A stretch of DNA of 64,000 nt from a virus. Below, in pieces: positions 42,593-49,803 of this stretch (the first letter of the stretch is position 1; every line of letters begins with the position of its first letter). Location of the stretch: positions 17,485-81,484 of IMG/VR virus record IMGVR_UViG_3300025872_004375; one strand, 5' to 3'. Made by a program: the position numbers and the translations under genes. The notes below the pieces were generated by a model. It was not told the origin of the DNA and made no database searches. It worked only from the letters and a program-made list of their open reading frames with translations.

Positions 42593-44902
42593 CTAAGACT
42601 GCTCATCCAGCTCAGGGACTCTCTCAAGGAGGAACTTATACCGCTTCCCAGTCTTGTTGAACCTGATCGAGAGGAAGTCTGGCTCTTCTATCAGAGTGTA
42701 GTCTCCCCTCTCATTTCTGAGATGAAGATCGCCGGTGTAGATGTTAGCCCAGCGAGCAGTTGAGCTTCCAAGGTCCAGCGTTCTGTCACCGCTCGGTAGT
42801 ATCGTTGTGCTCACCTTCGCATTTGCGAACGATACTTGATCAGTGTTGATGTCATTTCCGAATGTGGTGTTTCCATTGACGACGAGACTGCTGTTGACAG
42901 TGGTGGTTCCAGACGCGTTTCCAATTGTCAGAGTTGTTGCAGCTCCAGCAAAGTTCACAGTCGTAGCGACAGTATTGAAGACGCTCTGCGTTGTCTGGTT
43001 ACCGACTAATGTCCCACCCTGAATCGTTGTTGTTCCGCCATTTGCTCCGATTATGACTGATGAACCGCTCAGCGTGAGTTCCTGTGCAACCGATGTGTCT
43101 CCTGCTGCGATCCTGAGTCCAGCACCTGCGCCAATTGTACCGCTTACTACACCGATGGGCACACCATGTCTCTCGAGCTGGAAACCATTGTTTCCAGCAT
43201 TCAACCGTATGAGCGCACCGCTGATGACCAGGTTCTTGTTGCTAACAGCGCCGAACACCGCTGGGTTGCCAGCTCCGCCATCTTTGAAGTTGATGTACGA
43301 GAAGCCGTTGACTTGGAAGTCAACAATACCTCCGGTATTGGGGTTGAGCTCGATTGTGCTGCCCTTGGACGTGAGCTTTGATCCATCCGAAGAAGTTACG
43401 AAAGCTGTCGGTCCACCAAGCTCAAGCTTACCAGCCCTAAACGCCTGATAATCAACAACATTTATCGCGGCACCCACAGCGGCCGCTGTGGGTGTTGTAT
43501 CAGTTCTCGCAACCGTGAAGCCATCCGCGCTCTCATCCCAGAACATTGCAACGCTGTTCTCTCCGACGAGACCTCCTATGAAACCTCTATCGCTCAACGA
43601 GCCTGCAACCGAACCAGAAGCAAAGCCCAGGCCTATCACTGGGTCCTGGATCTCCATCACTGTGGAGTCGATCGTTGTCGTTGTTCCGCTGATGTAGAGG
43701 TCACCCTTGACAATCAGATTCTTGTTGACAGTCAGGTCATTGTTGACAGTTGTAGTTCCTGTGGCTGCACCGATATTGACAGTTGTTGCGGCACCTGCAA
43801 CGCTGAGAGTCGTGACAGTCGTATTGAGAAGGTCAAAAGACGTTTGAGTGGAGGTGATCTTGTTTGTACCAGCGCCCGACGTGCCATTGACTGCGAGGCT
43901 TCCTGCCACCGTTGTCGTGTCAGAAACAGCATTTCCAAGTGTGGTGTTACCGTCAACTGTAAGATCATTGTTGATCGACGTTGTACCGGTGGCAGCTCCA
44001 ATCTCAAGCGTAGTTGCAGCACCGGCAAAATTGACCGTGGTTGCAGACGTATTGACGAGATTGAAAGTGGTAGATGTCGTTGTTAGATCGCCGCCGTTGA
44101 CTGCAAGATCATTCGAAGCTGAAACCACACCGACGAGAGTTGAAGTCCCACCCACAGTGAGGTTCGCACCGGCCTGCAGGTCACTGGAACCACTGATCAC
44201 TCCGCCGTTGCTAATAGAAGCGATAACCCCCGATGCAGTCTTGATGCTGAAGGACCCAGAGGTTATTACATTGCCACCGAATAAGGTGGCATTTGACCCA
44301 GCAGTGCCGACACCTGCATTTGAACCAGAGAAGTAGAAGACGACGTCCGTGCCCTTGTCACTCGCAGCAGTGATGGTCTCGCCAGTCCTTGCGCCCGTGA
44401 ATGCAACAGTTCCTGAGTTGTAGATGACTCCCGCTGCCGTCTCAGTGAAGAAGTTCGAGCCACCACCACCACCAGTCGAAGCAATCGTAACTGCACCGTT
44501 AGAGCCCGTTGTGATCGTAACGTTGGTACCTGCAATGAGGTAGCTTGTTCCGTCTGCGAGCTTCGTGAGCGAACCGGTGAGACCAGCTGTCGTCGTCATT
44601 GCGCCGGATACGACGAGTCCGTTCCTTGCAATGACTTGATCACCAATGTAGAGCGGTGATCCACCGAACAGTGTGCCGCTGATTACGACGTCACCGCCGA
44701 ACACCGTTGTTCCTCTAACTGTGTAATCAGGGCTTGCAGCCGGAGAACCCGGAGAACGAGCCGCTATGTTACCTGAGACAAAGAATACTGCGTCTACGCC
44801 AGGCAGCGAAGGATAAGTGGCATTGGGCCTGTTGGCAACAATGACCGATCCTGTGATTGCAACTATCGAGTTTGACCCCGATACGCTTCCAACTAACGCC
44901 AT
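42593..44902 (-). CDS. Repeat-rich tail-fibre/adhesin protein (769 aa)
   Basis: This 769-residue protein is dominated by Gly/Thr/Ala/Asn beta sequence. A unit of the form TTVNFAGAATTLxIGAATGTTxxNNDLTV(D/N)GNTTLG occurs three times, around residues 280, 365 and 645, typical of a beta-helical or trimeric fibre shaft. The last 60 residues form a distinct module (HLRNERGDYTLIEE…FNKTGKRYKF) shared with the next gene. The start has AAGGAGAGATCAC before the ATG at 44902, and a TATACATA box lies upstream. A host-recognition fibre is the likely role. No chaperone or endosialidase motif was recognised. Confidence 0.8.
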   Translation of the reverse strand: MALVGSVSGSNSIVAITGSVIVANRPNATYPSLPGVDAVFFVSGNIAARSPGSPAASPDYTVRGTTVFGGDVVISGTLFGGSPLYIGDQVIARNGLVVSGAMTTTAGLTGSLTKLADGTSYLIAGTNVTITTGSNGAVTIASTGGGGGSNFFTETAAGVIYNSGTVAFTGARTGETITAASDKGTDVVFYFSGSNAGVGTAGSNATLFGGNVITSGSFSIKTASGVIASISNGGVISGSSDLQAGANLTVGGTSTLVGVVSASNDLAVNGGDLTTTSTTFNLVNTSATTVNFAGAATTLEIGAATGTTSINNDLTVDGNTTLGNAVSDTTTVAGSLAVNGTSGAGTNKITSTQTSFDLLNTTVTTLSVAGAATTVNIGAATGTTTVNNDLTVNKNLIVKGDLYISGTTTTIDSTVMEIQDPVIGLGFASGSVAGSLSDRGFIGGLVGENSVAMFWDESADGFTVARTDTTPTAAAVGAAINVVDYQAFRAGKLELGGPTAFVTSSDGSKLTSKGSTIELNPNTGGIVDFQVNGFSYINFKDGGAGNPAVFGAVSNKNLVISGALIRLNAGNNGFQLERHGVPIGVVSGTIGAGAGLRIAAGDTSVAQELTLSGSSVIIGANGGTTTIQGGTLVGNQTTQSVFNTVATTVNFAGAATTLTIGNASGTTTVNSSLVVNGNTTFGNDINTDQVSFANAKVSTTILPSGDRTLDLGSSTARWANIYTGDLHLRNERGDYTLIEEPDFLSIRFNKTGKRYKFLLERVPELDEQS
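42629..42755 (-). repeat. C-terminal fibre module, copy 1
   Basis: This module, starting near the WxNxYTGDLHLRNxRGD pattern and ending with TGKRYKF, recurs in the adjacent fibre gene at about 44968-45092 with clear DNA and protein similarity. It probably is a foldon-like or attachment domain copied by duplication. Confidence 0.7.
42845..42980 (-). repeat. Fibre-shaft repeat, copy 3
   Basis: This segment encodes the NFAGAATTL.IG.A.GTT.N unit and the following N.TVNGNTTFGN stretch. Related copies lie at about 43706-43832 and 43928-44070 in the same gene, so the shaft grew by internal duplication. Confidence 0.6.
43706..43832 (-). repeat. Fibre-shaft repeat, copy 2
   Basis: This is a second copy of the Thr/Ala-rich shaft unit, with the core VAGAATTVNIGAATGTTTVNNDLTV. 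It shows about the same spacing of Gly and Thr residues as copies 1 and 3. The encoded segment is probably a beta-helix turn stack. Confidence 0.6.
43928..44070 (-). repeat. Fibre-shaft repeat, copy 1
   Basis: This is the first (N-terminal-most) copy of the shaft unit, with NLVNTSATTVNFAGAATTL followed by EIGAATGTTSINNDLTV. Together with copies 2 and 3 it defines the duplicated shaft of this adhesin. Confidence 0.6.
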
Positions 44903-44931
44903 GTGATCTCTCCTTTACGAGTTTCAATGAT

Positions 44932-44939
44932 TATGTATA
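44932..44939 (-). promoter_or_regulatory. Late-promoter-like TATACATA box before fibre gene
   Basis: The minus strand reads TATACATA, one base from the T4 late -10 consensus TATAAATA, ending 29 nt before the fibre gene ATG and in the gap between two fibre genes. The phage encodes a gp55-like sigma factor that would read such boxes. Single-box evidence only. Confidence 0.45.
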
Positions 44940-44949
44940 CGACTGCGAT

Positions 44950-46032
44950 CTAATCAAGAGGTTGAAGCATCATCTTGTAGCGCTTTCCTGTCTTGTTGTT
45001 GATGACGCAGAGAAACTCTTCTTCCTCAAGGATTGTCCAGTCTCCACGATCGTTCCGCAGGTGTAGGTCGCCCGTGTACACGTTCTGCCAGCGGAGTGCA
45101 GGAGTTCCAAGATTGTAGGTGAAGTCGGAGTTGGGAGTGATTGAACCCTTCAAGCCAATCGATCCCGTGATCTGCATTGAGCCCGACATGAAGATGTTTG
45201 TTATGCCACCGGTATCAGTCGTTCCAATCCTGATATTCGTTGTAACACCCGGGTCTGCCCCAAGACCGAAGTTCAAGTTCTTTGTGCTACCAACCGCGGT
45301 GGCACCACACGCGAGGTTCAAAGTAACGTTGCCAGTCCTCGCAGAAGCGACGGTGAACGTGTGTGAAGTGCTGCCCGCAGAGTTTCCTATTGAGATGCTA
45401 GAAGCTGCACTGCCCAGAGAAATTGTCGATGCATTAGTGGGAAAAACGGTGACTGTGCTAGCGTTAGTTAGGAAGTCACCGCCATTTACTGTGAGGTCAC
45501 CTTCAATTGCGAGATTACCATTTGACTGCGTGGCAGTGATAGTTGCGTTACCGCCTGAGTCCTTTAGAGTGATGCTACCTGAGTAGACGGTATTTCCGCC
45601 GAAGAGAGTAGACTTGGTGCCGTCTCTTGAACCAGACACATAGAAGAAGACGTCCGCTCCCTTGTCACTTGGAGAGTCAACAGAGCTTTCACCACCTCGG
45701 AATGCTGCAGATCCAGTGGTGAAAATTGATCCGTTTGTCGTTGAATCGAAGAATTCGTCGACTGTTAGAGTGACACCGGTCAGAGTGCCCGAGATGTGAA
45801 CGTCGCCACCAAATGTAACCCTGTCACTGCCGCCAGTAGAGCCAGAGATGAAAAGCCACGTGTCTGAACCTGTACCCGCAAGTATGAGGTTGCCAGTGTC
45901 GACGGTGACCCCATCGTTCCCAGCAGCCCCTGATCCGATGAGCAGAAGTCTCGGGTTTGTTGAGCTCCCCGATGCGATAAGCCTCTCTGCACGTATGCCA
46001 GAAGACTTGAAATCTGGTGGTCTTGTAGCCAT
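44950..46032 (-). CDS. Second tail-fibre-like protein, paralogue (360 aa)
   Basis: This is a 360-residue fibre-like protein with the same Gly/Thr/Ser beta composition as its neighbour. It shares the pattern FGG(D/N)…ISGTLxG, the …KGADVFFYVSGS… motif seen in the longer fibre, and a near-identical C-terminal module (HLRNDRGDWTILEEEEF…NKTGKRYKM). This indicates duplication of an ancestral fibre gene. The start overlaps the upstream gene's stop by one base. A fibre accessory or tip protein is likely. Confidence 0.8.
   Translation of the reverse strand: MATRPPDFKSSGIRAERLIASGSSTNPRLLLIGSGAAGNDGVTVDTGNLILAGTGSDTWLFISGSTGGSDRVTFGGDVHISGTLTGVTLTVDEFFDSTTNGSIFTTGSAAFRGGESSVDSPSDKGADVFFYVSGSRDGTKSTLFGGNTVYSGSITLKDSGGNATITATQSNGNLAIEGDLTVNGGDFLTNASTVTVFPTNASTISLGSAASSISIGNSAGSTSHTFTVASARTGNVTLNLACGATAVGSTKNLNFGLGADPGVTTNIRIGTTDTGGITNIFMSGSMQITGSIGLKGSITPNSDFTYNLGTPALRWQNVYTGDLHLRNDRGDWTILEEEEFLCVINNKTGKRYKMMLQPLD
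44968..45092 (-). repeat. C-terminal fibre module, copy 2
   Basis: This is the second copy of the WQNVYTGDLHLRN(D/E)RGD … TGKRYK module, matching 42629-42755. Conservation of this domain while the shafts diverge suggests a shared attachment or trimerisation function. Confidence 0.7.
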
Positions 46033-46277
46033 TAGCTTGTACTCGCAATGAGATATTCTGCAGTGCCGCCAGACGTATCAGACGTGATGACTAGAAAGAT
46101 GTCATTTGTCTGCTTGTGAGGTGTGATAGACACGTTTGTGTGGGGAGTCATGACCACTCCGACGTTAATAGTAGAGTCTATTGCTGGATCTGTGGCAATC
46201 ACTGATGACTGATCCGCAGCCACTGACATGCTACCAAACTGTAGCACCACTTTGTTGGCTCCCAATTTCGCTCTCAT
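46032..46277 (-). CDS. Small beta-rich tail-fibre accessory protein, 81 aa
   Basis: This is an 81-residue protein with alternating hydrophobic and polar strands (…STINVGVVMTPHTNVSITPHKQTNDIFLVITS…) and no recognised family. It is coupled upstream through ATGA and downstream through a one-base overlap with fibre genes, so it most likely is a small fibre or tail-tip component. Confidence 0.65.
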   Translation of the reverse strand: MRAKLGANKVVLQFGSMSVAADQSSVIATDPAIDSTINVGVVMTPHTNVSITPHKQTNDIFLVITSDTSGGTAEYLIASTS

Positions 46278-46588
46278 TCTGACACCACAATGATGGAAAC
46301 TGACTCAGAAGTGGCAAAGCTCGCACCGACGGTGACTGTATCAGTCGTGATTGCCTTGATGAACACATTGAAGCTGTCATTTTGAGCTGTTGCAACGACG
46401 ACGGGAACGCTGGAGTACGTGTGCTTGAAGTTATAGACAACCTCGTTGCTGCCTCCGAAATCTACCACGGCGCTTTCAAGGACGACAGCATCATCCGACT
46501 GGTAGGTGTACTTCGGCTCCTTTCTAAGAAATGGGTAGACTTTCGCGTAGCGATTGAGATCAATCTTACGAAAGACTGCTGTCGCCAT
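46274..46588 (-). CDS. Small beta-sandwich-like tail protein, 104 aa
   Basis: This is a 104-residue protein. The core (VYNFKHTYSSVPVVVATAQNDSFNVFIKAITTDTVTV) has the shape of the short beta-sandwich domains used at phage fibre tips. I do not claim a named family. The start has AGAGGTG 4-5 nt upstream. It is the first gene of the fibre operon after PhoH, with 36 nt between stop and start. Confidence 0.65.
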   Translation of the reverse strand: MATAVFRKIDLNRYAKVYPFLRKEPKYTYQSDDAVVLESAVVDFGGSNEVVYNFKHTYSSVPVVVATAQNDSFNVFIKAITTDTVTVGASFATSESVSIIVVSE

Positions 46589-46624
46589 GAATCACCTCTT
46601 CGAGCTAAATAGGAAGCTCAAAGC

Positions 46625-47938
46625 CTACAGTGATTGACTTGCCAACGTTGCGAGCGGAGATCTTTCACCACGATCGAGCCTGATGTGACCGAAAAGCTGA
46701 GAGCCCTTTAACCTCTCGATCGCGATTGTCAATCCGTTCGAGAACCTGTCGAGGTAGGGAGTGTCAACCTGCTCTGTGTCACCAAGCAGGACCATCTTAG
46801 TTCCCTCACCGCACCTCGTCACGAGAGTCTTGATCTCGTGGATGGTGAGGTTCTGGGCCTCATCAACGATGATATAACAGTTGCTGAAGCTTCTTCCTCG
46901 AATGTAAGAAATGGGGCTCACTTCAATGATCCCGCGCTGTCTCATGGTCTCGAAATAGGTCGTGTCTCGGAAGGCATTGCGAAAGTTGTCAACGATGGGC
47001 ATGAGCCACGGAGCCATCTTCTCATCGAGAGTCCCGGGCAGGTAGCCGAGATCTCTTCCCACGGGCTCGATAGATCTTGTGATGATGATTCGCTCATACT
47101 TCTTCGAGTTGAGACCAGCCATTCCTGCCGTAAGAGCAAGGAATGTCTTTCCCGAACCAGCAAGGCCTGTCATTGCCACGAGGGGCACATCACCATCGTT
47201 CAGGAGGTGGATTGCCGCTTTCTGCTCCTTCGACCTGGGCGTTATTCCAATGGAGTCGACCTTTGCTTTTGGCTGGATGATCTTACCACCTTTCACCATT
47301 CCAATGAGGCTCTTCTGCGGATTCGTCTCTGAGACTCCCACCACGAGAGAGTTCTCACAGAGGCTCTCAGAGTTCACTGGAGTAACCCACCCATGCTGGT
47401 AATAGGATTCCATGTCCTCATCACTCAGAGTCATCTGAGATTGGCCAGAGTACACAGGGTTACCTTCTCGAACTGCCTGTGGAACATCCCTGTAATAGTC
47501 CTCGGCAGTGATGCCAATTGCATCGGCCTTGAGCCGGAGGTTGATGTCTTTTGTGACGATGATGACCTGGTTGTCGGGCTTCGAGTGACGCAGCCAGGCA
47601 GCAACCCACAGGAGCTTGTGGTCGCCCTTCTTCAGGTCGAACTCCTTCGGAATGAGACCGTCCTCGATGTCAGACATCCCGTCGCTGACGACTCGGATGT
47701 TAACGTCGTTCTCTGGGAGGTGAATCCCATCGTGGAGACTTCCCTTCTTCCTCAAAGAGTCCAGGGACCTGTTCACTTCTCTCGCCGCGCTGCCGATGAG
47801 CTCTTTTCGATCCTTGAACCTATCGAGCTCCTCGAGAGCTATGAGCGGAATGACCACATCGTTGCCAGTGAATGCGAAGATGGAAGAAGAATCGTAAAGT
47901 AGGACGCTGGTGTCAATGACAAATGTCTTTCTGCTCAA
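46625..47938 (-). CDS. PIN-PhoH fusion protein (ATPase with PIN RNase domain)
   Basis: This protein is about 437 aa from a TTG at 47938, preceded by GAGGG with 9 nt spacing. A longer reading from 48049 would run through the divergent gene on the other strand. Residues 1-150 are a PIN domain (FVIDTSVLLYDSSSIFAF…VIPLIALEELDRFKDRK, with conserved Asp/Glu). The C-terminal half is PhoH: Walker A MTGLAGSGKTFLALTAG near residue 260, and Walker B YIIVDEAQNLT, plus VLLGDTEQVD. PIN-PhoH (PhoH2-type) proteins are RNA helicase/RNases. PhoH genes are very common in marine phages, where their role is unresolved. It lies opposite a plus-strand gene with a shared upstream region. Confidence 0.9.
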   Translation of the reverse strand: MSRKTFVIDTSVLLYDSSSIFAFTGNDVVIPLIALEELDRFKDRKELIGSAAREVNRSLDSLRKKGSLHDGIHLPENDVNIRVVSDGMSDIEDGLIPKEFDLKKGDHKLLWVAAWLRHSKPDNQVIIVTKDINLRLKADAIGITAEDYYRDVPQAVREGNPVYSGQSQMTLSDEDMESYYQHGWVTPVNSESLCENSLVVGVSETNPQKSLIGMVKGGKIIQPKAKVDSIGITPRSKEQKAAIHLLNDGDVPLVAMTGLAGSGKTFLALTAGMAGLNSKKYERIIITRSIEPVGRDLGYLPGTLDEKMAPWLMPIVDNFRNAFRDTTYFETMRQRGIIEVSPISYIRGRSFSNCYIIVDEAQNLTIHEIKTLVTRCGEGTKMVLLGDTEQVDTPYLDRFSNGLTIAIERLKGSQLFGHIRLDRGERSPLATLASQSL

Positions 47939-47962
47939 GTTATTGTCCCTCAGACAAGTTTC

Positions 47963-47970
47963 TATACATA
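47963..47970 (+). promoter_or_regulatory. TATACATA late-promoter-like box for the plus-strand gene
   Basis: TATACATA lies 25 nt before the plus-strand ATG at 47996, in the divergent region between PIN-PhoH and the sigma-region-4 gene. The same octamer occurs before the fibre gene at 44902. Suggests, but does not prove, gp55-type regulation. Confidence 0.45.
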
Positions 47971-47995
47971 CTTCTGACTTTCGTAACCTTCTCTT

Positions 47996-48271
47996 ATGGC
48001 AAGAGAGAAACTTGAAGTCGTTCCCCACACTACCTGCTTTGCAGAGCACGAGAAGAGGTCACTCTCCTGTGAGAAGTCTTCCTGCCGAATGTGGGTAAAG
48101 GATGGTTCCTCGCTGAACTGCTGCCTCATAAAAGCGCGTGAGCCCCACACTCTCCAAGAGATCGGTGATCTCTTTGGCGTTACCCGCATGCGGATATGCC
48201 AACTAGAGAAGTCGATACTCCGGAAAGTGGAGGCTGCTAACGATCTGACTGAGCTCAACCCTTGCGCTTAG
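47996..48271 (+). CDS. Small sigma-70 region-4-like DNA-binding protein
   Basis: This is a 91-residue protein on the plus strand, opposite to all neighbours. Its C-terminal half (TLQEIGDLFGVTRMRICQLEKSILRKV) is a typical sigma-70 region 4.2 helix-turn-helix, in which 'GVTR.R..QLE' is the recognition helix. The N-terminal half is Cys-containing (CEKSSCRMW and NCCL), perhaps a metal site. It lacks region 2, so it cannot act as a full sigma factor. It might be a sigma appropriator or coactivator, or a transcription regulator for late genes. No clear Shine-Dalgarno sequence precedes the ATG. It converges with the Ala/Pro-rich gene, overlapping by 17 nt. Confidence 0.8.
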   Translation: MAREKLEVVPHTTCFAEHEKRSLSCEKSSCRMWVKDGSSLNCCLIKAREPHTLQEIGDLFGVTRMRICQLEKSILRKVEAANDLTELNPCA

Positions 48272-48653
48272 ATGCCTTCGCGACAGGAGCTGCGGCAACA
48301 GGAGATTCCACCTCTACGGCGGGCTCCTGCGCTGGGGACTCAGGAGATGGCTCTGGAGTAACCACTGCGGGCTCAACCACAACCGGCTCCTCGATGAGTG
48401 CCGCAGCCGCAGCTGGAGGTTCAGAAGTGATGGCAGCAGGAGTCTCCTCAACCTGCTCTTCTCTGACGGGAAGAGCAACCCCAGCAACCCCAGCAACCTC
48501 AGTCTGAGTCTCAGTATGGGTCACGGGTGCATCTTCTGTCTGAGGCACCCAACCACGCGGTCGAGAAGGCTCAACAGGGTGAGACGGGGCAACCCCACGC
48601 GGCCGTGGCGCGGGTGGCTCAACAAGAGGAGCTACCCCACGGGGCAGTGACAT
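48255..48653 (-). CDS. Proline/alanine/glutamate-rich low-complexity protein
   Basis: This is a 132-residue, disordered-looking protein. Its N-terminal 40 residues contain three short repeats of the form PRG(V/W)(A/V)P. The rest is long runs of Glu, Val, Pro and Ala, ending in a Lys/Arg tail (KASKRKG). No fold is expected. It directly follows the Hc1-like gene (one-base overlap), so it might act with that DNA-binding protein. Otherwise unknown; the real translation is supported by coupling and codon phase. Confidence 0.65.
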   Translation of the reverse strand: MSLPRGVAPLVEPPAPRPRGVAPSHPVEPSRPRGWVPQTEDAPVTHTETQTEVAGVAGVALPVREEQVEETPAAITSEPPAAAAALIEEPVVVEPAVVTPEPSPESPAQEPAVEVESPVAAAPVAKASKRKG

Positions 48654-48859
48654 TACTCTACCTTCTCTGACTTCCGAGACTTCTCAGTCTCAACAGTCAC
48701 CTTTGTGAGCGCTGCAGCTCTCGCCTTCAGGGTACGAAGTCCCTTGCGAGCCCTGACTCCTGCCGATGCATTTCCAGCAGCGTTCTTACGAACATCGAGG
48801 TCAATGCCCTCAACGATTCCCCGAATCTCGGTCCAAATCTCCAGGATCGAATTCTCCAC
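48653..48859 (-). CDS. Histone H1-like (Hc1-like) DNA-binding protein
   Basis: This 68-residue protein starts at a GTG at 48859, preceded by AAGGAG with 7 nt spacing. It resembles chlamydial Hc1 (HctA): an N-terminal amphipathic helix (ILEIWTEIRGIVEGIDLDV), then GNASAGVRARKGLRTLKARAA, comparable to the Hc1 pattern …KGNKAAAQRVRT…LEK.AK…, and a basic tail with KSRKSEK. The net charge is positive. Hc1 compacts DNA. Possible role: condensing host or phage DNA in the cell or packaged nucleoid. Confidence 0.68.
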   Translation of the reverse strand: MENSILEIWTEIRGIVEGIDLDVRKNAAGNASAGVRARKGLRTLKARAAALTKVTVETEKSRKSEKVE

Positions 48860-49079
48860 TTGCTTTTTCTCCTTCGGGAGCGATGAGCTCCTCTTTGTTG
48901 ATGATGTGAGGCTTGATGACCTCTAGTACCGAGAGCATCGCTTCTCGGTTCTCTAACTCCAGGCTGAGAAGCTCAATGAGCTTCATTCTCTGGTAGTCAG
49001 TGACTCCAAAATCGTTTATTCTCTGATTGATCTCGCGGCATGTCTGAATCTGCCTGAGCCAATCTGTGTCGATTGACAT
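48810..49079 (-). CDS. Small acidic helical protein, 89 aa
   Basis: This is an 89-residue protein, largely helical (TCREINQRINDFGVTDYQRMKLIELLSLELENREAMLSVLEVI), with an acidic disordered tail. No family is recognised. Its last 50 nt overlap the start of the Hc1-like gene, whose strong ribosome site lies inside this gene, so they are coexpressed. The function is unknown. Confidence 0.68.
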   Translation of the reverse strand: MSIDTDWLRQIQTCREINQRINDFGVTDYQRMKLIELLSLELENREAMLSVLEVIKPHIINKEELIAPEGEKASGEFDPGDLDRDSGNR

Positions 49080-49546
49080 TAGAATGTCTCCGTCATGTCG
49101 TATGACTCGATCTTGAACTTATTCGAGCCCTCAAAAGTGAGAGTCTTTCCCTTCACTTTACCATCCTCTGACTGCCTCGTCAAGACTATTCTCTCACCCC
49201 ATCTCTGGTTTGAGTAGATGAAGTGAGCTTGTTCCCAAGTAGCTATGTCACACTCATAGCTTGCAAGAACATTAGAGAGCTCTGTGGGGATCATAAGCGA
49301 GATGTCTTTGACAGTGATTATCGACGATGATTTTTCTTTCGTAGTGATCTCAGACTTGCAAAAGTCAATGACAGAATGGATCACTCCGCAATTCGTACAC
49401 TCAGCGTCCTTTGGTATTACGTTACCACCATCGTCCAACACCGAGAACACTACGAACGAGTGATACACAGGATTGGGCAACCTCCTTAAAGTAGGGAGGA
49501 CGCAATGGCACTGCACGAGATGCTTGATCCCTTCCATTCTGCTCAC
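49079..49546 (-). CDS. Zinc-ribbon-like hypothetical protein, 155 aa
   Basis: This is a 155-residue protein with QCHC near residue 13 and ECTNCG near residue 50, an arrangement that could bind zinc. The C-terminal half contains Trp/Gln-rich strands (WEQAHFIYSNQRWGERIVL). The start overlaps the next gene by 4 nt. No family is recognised, and small proteins with this layout are common in T4-like marine phages. Confidence 0.68.
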   Translation of the reverse strand: MSRMEGIKHLVQCHCVLPTLRRLPNPVYHSFVVFSVLDDGGNVIPKDAECTNCGVIHSVIDFCKSEITTKEKSSSIITVKDISLMIPTELSNVLASYECDIATWEQAHFIYSNQRWGERIVLTRQSEDGKVKGKTLTFEGSNKFKIESYDMTETF

Positions 49547-49758
49547 TTACGAAAAAATTTCTGAACCTGTCCCCAAAGCGACGGGTAAGCGTTGTTCGCA
49601 GACTGCTCAATGCTTAGCTGCACAGCTGCAACAATCTTCTGCGTCACTCTATCATCGATCCCTTCTTGACGACAAATCGTGATAATGTTGTTAGAAGTCG
49701 TGTCCTTCACTGCACCGAAAACATTGAAGTACTGTCTTCCAAAATCAGCTTCATTCAT
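49543..49758 (-). CDS. Small hypothetical protein, 71 aa
   Basis: This is a 71-residue helical protein (…DRVTQKIVAAVQLSIEQSANNAYPSLWGQVQKFF…). I start it at the ATG at 49758 behind GAGG with about 5 nt spacing; a GTG two codons earlier is also possible. It overlaps the zinc-ribbon-like gene by 4 nt. No similarity recognised. Confidence 0.65.
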   Translation of the reverse strand: MNEADFGRQYFNVFGAVKDTTSNNIITICRQEGIDDRVTQKIVAAVQLSIEQSANNAYPSLWGQVQKFFRK

Positions 49759-49803
49759 GTACACCTCATGTTGTATCGAATCATCAAGAGCGATAGTGTA
49801 AAC

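Noticed and set aside
42593-46032. Repeated blocks read as a possible CRISPR or transposon remnant
   Set aside because: The repeats are in frame, vary at third positions and encode a fibre shaft and C-terminal module.
46589-46624. GAGCT…AGCTC dyad upstream of the 104-aa tail gene as a terminator
   Set aside because: Only 5 bp, no T-run; too weak to call.
49543-49610. Overlapping 62-codon minus frame at 49422-49610
   Set aside because: It overlaps two better supported genes in another phase and has no motif.
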